64,000 nt of DNA from Isoetes taiwanensis (lineage: Eukaryota > Streptophyta > Lycopodiopsida > Isoetales > Isoetaceae): contig JAJEKV010000051.1 in the NCBI GenBank assembly GCA_021234155.1, positions 9,446,105 through 9,510,104 of the forward strand. The letters are read 5' to 3'. The notes under the pieces are model-generated. The model had not been told where the DNA came from. It made no database searches and saw nothing but the letters and a program-made list of their open reading frames with translations. A program made the translations under genes and the position numbers. Below are positions 24,183-35,884 of the stretch, piece by piece. Every line of letters starts with the position of its first letter. The first letter of the stretch is position 1.

Positions 24183-24194
24183 GCTCTGATACCA
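24183..24194 (-). other. Primer-binding site of an LTR retrotransposon
   Basis: On the minus strand the sequence reads TGGTATCAGAGC, the usual plant site for priming by initiator tRNA-Met. It starts one base after the LTR end, so an element extended leftwards from here. Confidence 0.85.
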
Positions 24195-24195
24195 C

Positions 24196-25276
24196 TGTGA
24201 CGCTCTCCGAAACTATACGATGCTCCCATTGTACCAATTACGGGAATTACCTTCCCGTGGTGACTACATCACCATAGCATGGCCCTCTGTCATACTCGGA
24301 CCACTTGGGATGGCCAAGTGCTCGGGCGAGGAACACGGAGGTGTCATTCGTCCCACGTCCTCTATGGAAAATCCTATACAGCGGAAGCGTACATACATAT
24401 TAGCATACAATAATCATGCAGAAATAATATACCACCACGAAGGGTGACCCATCCATCATCATCAACGAAGAGACAATACAACCATAAATAACATGGGCAA
24501 AACACCATAACAAGGGTGCTACCCGAGGCTCAGACTTCATGGGGTCAACTAACGGTCAGGGCCTCAAGATATCAACAGGCGAAAGTATAACATGGGCATT
24601 AGCTAGCATAAGACAATTTGAACCACATCATAGCATCCACAGCCAGGTTGGCTCTTGTGCACAGGCCACATATATTGGGTATTAAGGGGTCTAGCTAGGA
24701 ACATCTCTAGTTCTAAGAGGCTTTCAGGTCTCTACCCTTCCCTTAATCCCAATACACGGAGGGAGCAGAAAGAAGAATACAAGCACCATCCACGTATCCA
24801 TCATCATCATAATAACATATGAAAGAGAATTTAACCATTCCATCTATTCAAAGAAGTGTTAGCGGAAATACAAGCTATCTAGGGACTAACCAGTCTCTTG
24901 GCTGGAGCCATTATCACGGAAAGTCTCCATTCTTCAGGTCTGTTGGCAAAAACTGGTAGCTGCTCCTCCTCTCTTCTTTCCCAATCGAATTTGGGGTAGA
25001 AATGGGGGTAGGACCCCTATTTCTCTCCTCAAATTGGCAAGTCCCACTTGGCCAATCGAGTTGGACCAGGTGGCACTCCCCTATTGGTTCCATTTAACTA
25101 AATATAACCTAATTAGCATAATTAGGTGAATTATCCACTAATTTTATTAGCATAGCTAATAAAATCCATTTTAAATGAACCTACGTTATCCCCTGTTGAC
25201 CCTTAGAGGTCTAGTTAAATACTGGTGATGTGTCATGGTATGTATACGTATACTATATAAATACCCGAACGTCACA
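24196..25276 (-). repeat. LTR of a Ty3/gypsy element, 1081 bp
   Basis: The minus strand begins TGTGACG and ends CGTCACA, perfect short inverted termini. A polypurine tract lies directly upstream and a PBS directly downstream. A TATATAA-like sequence occurs near its start. Because internal sequence flanks both sides, this single LTR serves as 3' LTR of the element on its right and 5' LTR of the leader on its left. Confidence 0.8.
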
Positions 25277-25293
25277 TCCCCCCCCTCCTCCCC
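25277..25293 (-). other. Polypurine tract
   Basis: On the minus strand GGGGAGGAGGGGGGGA directly precedes the LTR start, the expected plus-strand priming site. Confidence 0.8.
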
Positions 25294-25377
25294 AATTAAT
25301 GTTGTCCTCAACATTAGAGTTAGTGGGCACTGAATTTTACAAAAGATAACTCTTACTGATTGAAGGGAACACAAGAT

Positions 25378-25523
<146 letters not shown>

Positions 25524-25959
25524 GACCAAAGTCTTTTAACAAAAGAAGATACGATACCAATAACTTAAGAGTCTCATGGCACAAAATTTCACATACAAGA
25601 ATTGGCCTCCAAGCTGAGGCCTAGGATCTTCTGCAGTACGTCAGTACGCCCTACTGGTCTGCAGAAGAAAAATACATCAGTAATTACAAATTAATTAAAG
25701 TAGTGTGGTTGAAGGGACCACCCCCTTAAAGTAAATGAAAAATACAAATGCAAGAATCCTATCATGCCTAAGGCTTGCATGTCGTCTCGGCGTAAGGAAT
25801 GGTCATATTCCCATTATAGCCACAGACGATGTGTCCTATCATGAATGCCTATATGCCCAGTTCCCCACCTAAGATGCATGTAACCCAACCCCTAAAATGA
25901 TCCCTGTCGGATCTCTCTAATATGATCCTTGTCAGACTCATAACACAAGGCTTACCGTT

Positions 25960-28459
25960 AGGGTTGGAGGTGATCGCATCTTGAATGGTGGCCCTGGCAT
26001 TCTTGCATAAAAGTCCGGGTAAGTCTTATCCAAATCGGCTTTGAGAACCCATGTTGCGTCCTTTGTGAGTAAGTGCTTCCACTTAACCAAATATCACAGG
26101 ATTTGAGTTCGGCGGGTTTGTTTATATGCACGGTCCAGGAGAGCTTTAGGCATAATCTCCAACTGATCCTCGGTCATCTCCAGAAGTATTGGCGTGTCAA
26201 GAACTTCTTCTGGATCAAGATTATGCTTCTTGAGAAGAATTACATGGAAAACTTTATGGATCTTCAAATGTGCAGGTAGATCCAACCGGTAGGCTTGAGA
26301 ACCTATCCTTTCGGTTATCTCAAAAGGTCCCGCCCATCTAGGTGCAAGCTTCTTACAATTGCCAATCTTAAGTTTGGCTTGCTTCACCGTAATCTTTAGC
26401 CATACAGAATCACCGACCGACGTGCCATCCTTCTTCTTCACAAAGAGTATCGGGGCCCCAAAAGGTGATACACTAGGTCGAATGAACTCTAATTTGAGGA
26501 GTTCTTGCAACTGTTTTTTAAGCTCCGTTAACTCAGGAGTACTCGTTCAGTATGGAGCCTTACTGGTAGGCTTGGTGCCTGGTTCCAAGGTAATTTCACA
26601 TTTCACGCCTCTAAACGGTGGCAACCGATGAATTTCATTGGGGAAAAGGTCATAGTATTCCCGAAGAACAACTGCTATTGCTGGAGGCAAGCTATCAAGA
26701 ACTTTGTCTTGTTTAGACTTGGCTTCTACTGAAGCAAGTCGAATCATGCTAACAACTTGAGACTTCTTGATAGCTCTACGCAATGGCGTAATGAGATACA
26801 CTGCATAATGGGAACAACCGGTTTTTTACCTGCAATGGCCACTCGGGCTCCATTGGCTGCATTGAAGGTAACTTCCCGCTTTTCACAATCAATATTTGCC
26901 TTTGCAGCAGCTAGGAATTCCATACCCACAATGAGGTAATTAACGGCCAATGTCCATGATCTCGGCCCCTAGTGCAACGGGTGCTCCTGGTAACTGGATG
27001 TTCAGGTTATGTGTCGACCCTGTATGTGGCGTACAGCCCCACTAACCAACGGGGTAACTGGATGTGGCTTTGATTTCAAGAGAGTGAGTTGCAAAGCCTC
27101 TGCCATTCTAGGGGAGGCAAAATTGTGTGTGCTGCCGATATCCATAAGGATAATGAAGGGCTTAGAGTGTACTTGGCCAACTGTGGAAATGACAGAAGGT
27201 TGATGATTGGCTTGGCCCGTCTCAATGGCAGCATAAATATGAGACTCACCTTGTATATAATCAGGCGCATCATTGTCGACAACACTATTTGGATCATTTG
27301 GGTCCTCTGCACCTTCCCAATCCACTTCGGCAAGGGCGGCCTGTACAGCTTGTGTGATGTAAGGGCAATCCTGTATAGAGTGTCTTGGGTGGAAGCACCG
27401 ATAACAAGCTTTGTCCTGGCGTGACTGGTCGCGAGCCTCCTTGGGAATGGCTTGGAGAATGTCTCGGAAAGCTCCCGTGTGTTGGTGGACTTATCTGGTA
27501 CTGTAAAGGGGATTTTCTTCTCTGTCTTCTGGTATCCAGTTGAGGCAGGAAACCCCGGGCTAGGTGAGCGTCCCCTGTAAGGTGCGTAACCCCTATTCTG
27601 GCCAAAAGAAGAGGGTCGCGGTGAATGATACTTAGGAGTGTCCTCTTCCAGGCTAAGAGCTTTAGCCTCTGCTTCTGCTACTGTTTTGAGGTTTATTCCT
27701 CGAACCATTTTTCTTAAGGTAGGGGATAACCCCTCAATGTATCCCTCAACTGCTCTGCGCTCATTTATCCCTGGAACATATAATCGTAACCTCATGAACT
27801 CATCCACCTATGCTTGGACGGTCATGTTCTTCTATTCCAGGCGGTAAAAGATCTGAATCTGCTGACAGCGATGAGCCCTGGGGACATAATGAGACTTAAA
27901 GGCCTTGGCAAAAACTTTATAGCGGCACCTACCCTGCGTTAATCCATGAGAGCGGGCATATCCCCGCGTGCAGACCCTGCAAGGTTTGTGGTAGCGACCT
28001 TGCCAATACCCTTTTTAGTCATGCCCTAAGAATTTCCGAATTCCTGCATCTTGTCTAACCAAGATTCAACATCCACTCCTGACCTAGTTTGCCTGAGAAC
28101 TGCGCCGACTTGCGGTTCTTCCAGATACTAGTGATTGAAGAATCCACAGTTTTCTGATAATCCTTTTTCTTGGCTTTGGCATGGTCAGCCTCGGACTCAG
28201 AAGAGTCAGATGAGTCAAAAGACTCAGATGTGGCATCCGAGGATGAGCTGCTTCGTGCACGCTTCGAGCGAATGGCTGTAACTGGAGCAAGTGCTAGTGA
28301 GGGTGGCGGTGGCTGCTGGTTTGGTGGAACAGGAATCTCAGGCCCATATTCCTGTGGTGCCAATGGTAGATTGGTATGCAATACATAGGCCTGGAGCTCA
28401 GTAAGCTTACGCTTCATAAGCGTGAGCTCCTGTTCGGGCGTAAGACGACCCGGATGCAT
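25960..28459 (-). pseudogene. Ty3/gypsy chromovirus gag-pol, internally deleted
   Basis: Read on the minus strand from 28459: a gag start (MHPGRLTPEQELTLMKRKL), a Ser/Asp-rich region, gag core (MDEFMRLRLYVPGINERRAV), a zinc-knuckle region, protease (HSKPFIILMDIGSTHNFASP; the usual D-S/T-G is D-I-G), and the lead-in to reverse transcriptase ([20 protein letters not shown]). At about 26420 the frame jumps in phase from KDGT to GDSVWLKI, the integrase C-terminal region, so RT, RNase H and the integrase core are gone. A chromodomain follows (YLVKWKHLLTKDATW) after a stop. Frameshifts also split gag. It is a dead internal-deletion derivative; the chromodomain marks it as a chromovirus. Confidence 0.88.
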
Positions 28460-29780
28460 TGGTGTCGCCCACGGAGGGGGACGTGCACCGTCTAAGATAC
28501 AAATGAAATTGAGATAAGCAGATTATACCAGATGATTATGACAAGAGCATCTCTAGGAAATTGCTTGACATTAAGATAAACATATGGTTTACAAGTGGCA
28601 TAATGTCGAAACAAAGAACAAAATTGAAAATTTCATTTGTACAAGAGGGTTTAACAAAAAGGTTGGTCTAGGATGTCGTAAGGGGATAGAGGATCGCATA
28701 ACGGATACTCTCCCTCACTGCACGGACTAGCTTATATTTGGCCCAAGCCTGGATGATAAGATCTTGATATTCGAGAGTCGGGCTGATGATCAACAGATCG
28801 AAGAAGTCGCGCATTGCGTAATACAGTTCCCAGAGGTGATCGTCGGCATCCATGAATACTTCATCGTTCGTGTATTCCCAATATGACCAACCTCATTAGA
28901 TCGTGCATTGCAGGTTTTGGAGAGCTTTCTCACGGAGAAGCGTGACAATTTCCCACCCTTTTATGGTGTCATATGGCACCTCTAGCCCTGCAACAACCCG
29001 ATAACAATATATACAATGCATAAGTCATTCCTTATTCTTAGAAGTCCTCAAGAGGAGAGACAAGTACTATAGGAAGAACAAAATTTTGTATTCAAAGGGC
29101 ATAAAATTGCCGATATAATAATACATATTTTGTAATGGCTAATGCCATACTCTATAATTCCACAAATCTATATTCAGGAACTAGATCATGCGTCCTGATC
29201 CATTGGTGTAGGAGGCTGTGGGGGCGGCCGATGACGTAGCAGAGTAACCCCTGGATCGACGGTGGTGGCAGCAAAAGAAGCAATCTCTGGTGGATAAGCA
29301 GTGGTCAAAGGGGCGGCCACGAGGAGCTTCATGCTCATCCACAGTGAGCGAAGTCCCGGCACACAAGCACGTAGGTAAGTATAGTTCAGATTGTAAGAAG
29401 GAGAAGAAAAGCTCAAAGGGTCGTGACCGAATAGTCAACTCTGAACATGTTGTGCATCCTAACGTCCTCCATTTTCAGCAGCTTCTTCAGTGCCTTTGCC
29501 CTATAAATATGGCATTTCAGTGATATGAGGCAGTCCTCAAGCTCCGTCATACTGAGCTGATCTTCGTCATTGTTTACTCGTGCCAACCCTTCCCCATGGA
29601 GAAGCTTCCTGACTTGAGCACCGATCTCTTTCTTTCCATGCTGGTTTATCTCATTTTGCACCTCCAGCTGCAACTGATTCGCATGGGCTAAGATTGGTTC
29701 ACTAATCTGGGACTGCATTTCGCACATTATAATTCCATATCTGCACCTTGTTTCAACCATTTTGAGTGTCCTGAGATGAA
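28460..29780 (-). other. Unassigned transposon-like minus-strand frames
   Basis: Two frames stand out. One at 28853-28668 (MDADDHLWELYYAMRDFFDL) is of unknown family. The other, at 29760-29413, is helical and includes LSMTELEDCLISLKCHIYRA, then KALKKLLKMED. The LK..I...KALK.LL pattern also occurs in a frame inside the inverted-repeat element at 37801-38091. No LTR or PBS for the gypsy element on the left was found here. Confidence 0.35.
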
Positions 29781-30018
29781 CCTAAGAGAACCAGATTTGT
29801 TCAACCTCGCCTTAAGTAGCAACACCTCCGGTTATGAGGGCGCTTTTCCAGAACACCGCCTTGGATTTTTCTTTCATGTCCCAATTGACACAATGCCTCC
29901 CAACTGACCTACCTGCACGATTCCCAAACTATTGCATCATTATAATAAGAAAAATGCAATATTCTAAAAATTAGCCATCATTTCAGAGGCATATGGACTC
30001 AAAGAAAGTCCATATATA

Positions 30019-30204
30019 ATGAAGTTGTGCTTGATAGTCCGAGCTATCTTGACAAAGCATTTAAGAAGACAAGAAGGTCTCAGTTCCTCCAACTTGGTCA
30101 AGTGGAAGCACTTACCCATGGAAGACGCAACATGGTTATTAAAACAAGATCTAGAGAAGCAATACCCGGAATTCATGGAGCAATTTGACAGCCAAGTCAT
30201 TTAA
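30019..30204 (+). pseudogene. Chromodomain remnant of a second Ty3/gypsy element
   Basis: The plus strand encodes LVKWKHLPMEDATWLLKQDL and EKQYPEFMEQFDSQVI, ending in a stop. This is the C-terminal end of a chromovirus polyprotein related to, but distinct from, the minus-strand element to the left. Everything upstream of the chromodomain is missing. Confidence 0.75.
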
Positions 30205-30319
30205 GAATTGGTCGACGCCAAACTGTCAGGTGCTCATAGCTAAGTTTGTGTATGCCTTAGTGTAGGTACAAGAAAAGCGTATGCATAGTTGGGATGCATA
30301 TGCAAAGAATCTTGGAGTG

Positions 30320-30800
30320 TAGGCGATGATGAGATCCCCCCTAGAGACATTCTCTTGGCCAATACGCACCAAAAGTGCGCATGACCGTGAGGGTCATGTG
30401 AAAGGAGTGCAGCACCGTGGGCGATGACGGGATCAATGGAATATTCCCTAGCTCAAACCTTCAGGGCCATGATGCACAGCGGGTGTGCATGACTGAAGGG
30501 GTCATGCATGAGTAGGCATGAGACCGTGGGCGATGATGAGATCATCGTTAAGATATTCTCTATGCCATGATGCATGGCACATGGACGTGACCATGGGGGG
30601 TCACGATGAGGTAAGCGTGGATCATGCGCGATGATGGGATCGTCTAGGATCTTTCTTAGCTTAAACCCCCAGGGGCATGAGGCATTGCGGGTATACACGA
30701 ATAAGGGGATCTTGTAGAAGGTAGCACCCGATATAGAGGAATGATAAGATCATCTTAAATGGTCCTTAAGCTCAAATCCTATGGGCCATGATCGAGTACG
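30320..30800 (+). repeat. Degenerate tandem repeat, about 100-110 bp units
   Basis: About five units each begin GCGATGATGAGATC or a variant (30323, 30420, 30531, 30629, 30741), followed by an ATATTC-CTAGC-like part and a GGGCCATGATGCA-like part. The array lies between the chromodomain stop and the polypurine tract, so it is 3' untranslated sequence of the gypsy element. Confidence 0.7.
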
Positions 30801-31160
30801 AGGTAGTAGGGTAACCTTGAGCTAGTAGTTCGGCTCAAGGGGGTAATTAGGGGGTTGGTCCCCTAAAACCACAAACTTATGAACTAAACTAACGTAAGGT
30901 GCTACCTGTGGAGGCCAGTGAAGGGGAGCATGGAGGAGGGAGAAGACATGAGTCATAGATTTTAGACTTAACTACGAACTCCTAAAATTGTTGTGATAAT
31001 ATTATGTGTGCAAACTTTTATAATAATATTTGTTATAACTATAAATTAATAGGAAGCTGATCTTTTCAATAAAGTTAAGTTCCTATATTCATGTTGTGAG
31101 TTTTTGCAGGGCTGTTGCAGGTTCGTCACCTTAGCGTAATGCTAAGAACATCATTATCCT

Positions 31161-31690
31161 AAGGGGGGGAGAATGTGATGTTCCCCTAAAATATACACTA
31201 TAAATACGTATATTTCTGGGCCATGTCACCGTACAAGTCTACTTTAGTAGCCTTGTACACCATAGTAGGTGGAAAAGGGAGCATGGCTAAGTTATTCATA
31301 TAACTTAGCCCACCTTAGGCATAGGGCCATTTCCACATGGCCTCACCCTATTGGGCATCCACCACATGGAAGCACCCCATTGGAGCCATGTGGCAATGAC
31401 ACGGAACCCTAACCTATAAATGGCCAAACCCTAATCCTAGGCCATTTTTTTGGTTCCAATAGCCTTGGAGCCTTGTTCGCGACAACGATAGGTTCAGGCC
31501 AGTTACAAGAAATTACATACTGACATATATCTGAAATTTGTCTTTTCACCGACAAGAGCAAGGGCTTACCCTTTAGGGGCAACACAAAAATGAGAAGATG
31601 AATACTACAAGAATGGCGCCTATGCGAATTCTTGTAAAGGAAGAAGTATAGAAGATAAAAGTCACACTTTGCTAAGCTTTGCATCCTATG
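31161..31690 (+). repeat. Polypurine tract and 3' LTR of the plus-strand gypsy element
   Basis: AAGGGGGGGAGAA at 31161-31173 is followed by TGTGATGTTCCCC at 31174, taken as the LTR start. A TATAAA box at 31415-31420 lies where the LTR promoter is expected. The right end could not be fixed. A segment at about 31480-31600 resembles the SINE-like family with the GGGGCAAC tail, so a SINE may be nested here or the tail may be shared. Confidence 0.55.
31480..31600 (+). repeat. SINE-like repeat, copy C (diverged)
   Basis: It has a B-box-like GGTTCAGGCC, CATATATCTGAAATTTGTC and the end CTTACCCTTTAGGGGCAACA followed by A residues, in the same order as copies A and B but less similar. Confidence 0.35.
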
Positions 31691-33552
31691 AAGATAGCAG
31701 ATTCAAGCATGATAGACATGCAATGACATTACTATAATTGTTTGAATTACCAACTAGAGACATATGTTGTTTTATATTTGATGTACTAAAGAGTAGAGAA
31801 AGACAATCTTAAGGAAGTTAATAGGGATTGTTGTAGTGATGTTAACTCAGAGATTGAGAAAAGTACACTGTTGGAAAATCTTATGATTTTATGATATGTT
31901 ACTAGTCTCACAGACCTGCTAGGTCTCGACAAAACATAATAAACAAACCTCCATATGTACTTATGCGCGAGCTTGCATGCAAAGGCCTTGACCTTTTTGA
32001 GTATCTGGTACTTTATGTCGTTTGAACGTCATTTGTAATGAACTTGCTATTAGAGATATATATCTTCCTATATATATGATTACTAGTTTTTGGAATTATC
32101 TATGCCTGCCAGAATGGCTTTCTAGAACACTTTTCCTGGTTGAACCTGGCGTGGCCCTCCTTGCTAAATATGCCCTGTAGCTTGCCAGAACCATATGTTG
32201 TTCCGTCCGCCCATCCTACGCCAGCGAAATCTGATTCCAGCTTAGCATTTCTGTTCTTCTATGCCTGCGCCTCCTAAATCCGTCGCCCTTCTCTGTAAAC
32301 CAGAAAAGCCAAATGTAAAGTTTACTTGGAGCTTATCATTTGATTCCTCCCACCACGTATGGCTTTTCCCTGTATGTCCACCCCTTCTGGATCCGCCGAC
32401 CTTCTCCGAGCAAAATACATCAACCCAAGTTGTTTGAAAGGTCTGGACCGAAGTTGTTTGAAAGCTCTGGCCCGAGCAAAATACAGCAAACCAAGCTATT
32501 TGAAGGCTCTGGCCCTAAAACCGTCGGCTATTCCCCAATTCTTGTGTAAACAAAATATTTTATTTGGGCAATTTCGAGTTTGATTTCCTAGCGTATATTC
32601 ATCTCCCCCTGTTAGCACGTATTCATTCCCTGGCACCGAAAGCCTGAGCTCATACTGCAAAAGCACGATTTGGTAGATTTTAATTCGGGGTAGAGTGGCG
32701 GGAAGCTATGGTAGCAGCTTCGCAGCTTAACGCTCTATTGACTTGAACGTTATTCTTTCTGCCAGGGGTGTCACATGGGTTTGTCAAATAAGAATGCGAA
32801 CCCACTGTCTTCTGAGATAAACAATCCGCCCTTTGTTTGACGAGCATCAACCAGCTTTGAAAAATTAGATGTGGCTCATCTCTGGCAAAATAATTCAGGC
32901 CAAAATCTCCTGGCTTTAGCGAATTGATAGTTTCTACAGAAATCGGAATAGACCCAAGGCTCGTATAAATAGTTGGATTGGATTGGCAAAATAATTTAAA
33001 AGGAGGAAATTCATGCCGCACTTGCAGATTTGCCGAAGCTATGGTGAAGTATCGGCTTAGAAAAATGGAGGGCCTATGTGCCAACCATTTTTATAGTGCT
33101 ATGTTTGCTATGTTATTAGCATTGACCCCAAGATATACACATGCACATGTGAATAACTTTGAATATGTTAACATTAGTATCTTGGATGCTTATTTTCTTA
33201 CCACAATCCACAATGAGACCGCTCGACAATGTGAATAGTAGTAAGTGCATGATAATTCTAAGGCATGAAAGATGAGCACCAGACCAATGCCCAACAAAGA
33301 TGTGGCTGCCTACTTTTACCACTGTACACGATTCACTTGTTGGAAAATCAACCAAATGAAATGAACCGAGACAACTACAAGAGGAGGCTATTGTCCCATG
33401 ATTGAGTTGTTGAAAAAATCAACTGAAACAAGCTTGAAATGAACCCAGACAACTGTCAAGAGGATAATACTAAGTTTGATGTGCATCATATATAGTAGTA
33501 TATATTGGAATAAGGGTTGAATTTTTTCCTCCATAGAAGCAGTAGAGCACAC
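31691..33552. other. No gene firmly recognised
   Basis: A 134-codon minus-strand frame at 33084-32680 has no known motif. At about 32425-32510 a 24-bp unit around AAGTTGTTTGAAAGCTCTGG is repeated about three times. Otherwise I see nothing. Confidence 0.35.
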
Positions 33553-33705
33553 GAATGAGCTTCTACCACAAGGGTATTTCTCACTATTGCTGTCTCCCAA
33601 GATACGTGGGTTGGAGGCGAATGGGCTTTCACCACAAGGGTATTTCCTACTATTGCTATTTTTCAAGATATTTGGGTTGAAGGCAAATGGGCTTCTACCA
33701 CAAAA
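33553..33705. repeat. Tandem repeat, 66-bp unit
   Basis: A unit around GAATGGGCTTCTACCACAAG recurs at 33553, 33619 and, in part, 33685, with moderate divergence. Confidence 0.75.
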
Positions 33706-33879
33706 AACAAGAAGAAAAAAACAATTTTTACGTATGCAAAAGTATTTCCCATACCACAGGGCTATTTTTCACAATGGATATGTGGTAGTGCGCTAAGTTG
33801 GACAAGGAGGTTTGAACGTATTTGTGTCTTGTTGGTAACGTGGCAGAAATATGTTAGTCCCATCTTTCCCGACATTAAA

Positions 33880-34804
33880 AAAAGGAAAAAACCATTGACC
33901 CAAAAATGCCACAGCCGTTCCCCTCACGACGGCGAACGGATCTGATCCCGCGCCCCTCGAGGGCGAGGATCAGATCCTGACAGCCCCGTACAGCCTGGCG
34001 CCCAAAGACCCAACCACAACATGTGACCGCTTCAAACAAGCCCCGCCGTTTAGCTTACGGCGTTAACGCAGTAACAGCGACCGTCACTAAACTGCGCAGT
34101 CGCCTCCTTTCAACAAAAGCCATAGCTCTCTGCCTTGGCAAATTAGCTCAGAAGCTTGGCGCTCCGGCGTGGGCAGGGCAGAGGTAGGTAGTGGGGACCT
34201 CGCCCAGAGCCTGCCATCGCCCGATTCACAGAGAATAAGAATTGGGTTTGTCTTGGTATGAACTTTGAAGAATTCTTACTACTCAGTTGTGGTAGATCAT
34301 TGATTCCGGCCCAGTCTGTGCCTTGTAAATTTTAGCTTGCTTGATTCATTGGGTTTGTATTCTTGTATAGCCTTTACCCTTGTTTCCTGGAGTGTCCAGG
34401 TCCGTTGTAAAGGATTCTCGTGTTTCCCGTTTGCTTTGGATCGCCCTGTGTCTAGGTTTTGTTTGGGTTTGTTTCATCCGGTTTCCTGGTAAAAGATTTG
34501 TAGCATTGCCGGTCTTCGGTTTGAGCAGTTTGTGGGTTAGTTTATCTCTGTCTTTTTCTTGTAAAAATTTCTTCTTCAACAGTGAGATTGAGCAGATCAG
34601 GTTTGGCACACACCACCATAAAGGTTCTTCCCCTACTTCCTCCATTCTGTTTCTTGTAGCCACTAGTTTCCTTTCTACTTATCCATCTTCAAGTACATTC
34701 CTTTTTATATGCCAATTATTCGCCCATTTATATCCCGTTTTCTGTTGTAAGAATTAAGCATAAGTAAGAAACTTCGCATCCAGTGTGATAGATAGATAGA
34801 TACT
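33880..34804 (+). promoter_or_regulatory. Probable promoter and 5' UTR of the DUF1685 gene
   Basis: Base composition rises sharply at 33910-34200 (CG-rich, with CGGCG and CCCGCG runs) and then becomes a T-rich, leader-like sequence up to the ATG at 34805. Short GATA repeats occur just before the start (34788-34801). No clear TATA box was seen. The transcription start and any leader intron remain unknown. Confidence 0.4.
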
Positions 34805-35884
34805 ATGTCTAGTCGGAGGCTTGAACCAAAAGATATGGGAGATTTCGCAGCAAATAATCTGCAAAAGCAAAGGGTATGCGGAAAATTTGTGTGGAAGGAA
34901 GAGCCTTTTGCGAGAAGGCAAAGTTGGCCGATGAATAAGAACGGCCGTAGAGAGGATTACGGTGATTTTGAAGAAAGGGAGCTATTTGAGGTGCTGTCTC
35001 TAAGTGCAAAGGAGGAAGCTCCCAAAAAGGAAGGGGGTTTTTGGCAAGAAAAAAGGACAAACCAGAGATTAAAGAGCTCAGCTTTAACTAGAAAGCCCTC
35101 TTCTGAAGCACCTGCAAGGATGGAGTCTGATTTGCATAATGAAATGCAGGAGGCCGAGTATGGCAGCGATGGGTTTAGACATGGAGGCAGCCAGCCTATT
35201 GACATTGTGAAATCTAAGCTCAGAAAGAGGCTGCAAAAACAGGCATCTTGGTCTAGTGAAGCCTCCAGAGATGAGGCCTGGGAAAGAAGGAAACTTCTGC
35301 AGGAAGAGCTCCAATATATGGAAGAGGATGGCAAGTGCAAGGCAATAGGCAGATGTGCTTCTGATTGTGGACATAGGACATGGCAGAGCCGAGATGCGGA
35401 TTCCGTCCGGCCGCGGGCTCGCACCAGAAGTTTAACTGATGATGATTTGGATGAGCTGAGAGGTTTCATTGATCTTGGTTTCAGATTTGGAACAGAAGAT
35501 CCTGAGCTTTGTAACACTTTACCTGCACTAGAGCTCTGTTATGCAATAGCGCGCCAATTCCAGGATTCTCCTAGTGGCAGATCTTCTCCAGTATCAAACC
35601 ACATGGATGGTGGTGAAGAGTCTAGCCCCCTTGGGTCTCCTGCTAGTTCATGGAAGATCTCCAGCCCAGGTGACTTGAGATTTTTCTTTGCATCTCATCT
35701 TGTCTTAATTCATATTAATGTGTTATGCATCTCATCTTGTCTTAATTCAAATTAATGTGTTATGTCAAGTTAATCTCACTACTTGTTCCCTTATATATTT
35801 TCAGGTGATCATCCTCAACAAGTGAAAACCAGACTTAGACATTGGGCACAGGCAGTGGCTTGCACAGTGAGACAATGCTGCTGA
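34805..35884 (+). CDS. DUF1685 family protein, two exons
   Basis: Exon 1 is 34805-35669 and exon 2 is 35805-35884, joined across a GT-AG intron within a Gly codon. The product is 314 residues. The N-terminal two thirds are charged and low complexity, with a basic helix (SKLRKRLQKQASW) near residue 140. The family core lies at about 210-250: SLTDDDLDELRGFIDLGFRF and LCNTLPALELCYA. Exon 2 supplies the conserved C-terminal end QVKTRLRHWAQAVACTVRQC. The family is plant-specific and its function is unknown. No signal peptide or membrane segment is present. The frame is intact with clean splice sites, so the gene is probably functional. The start is the first ATG of the frame. Confidence 0.92.

Noticed and set aside
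34957-35517. 186-codon minus-strand frame
   Set aside because: It is the shadow of the intact DUF1685 exon on the plus strand.
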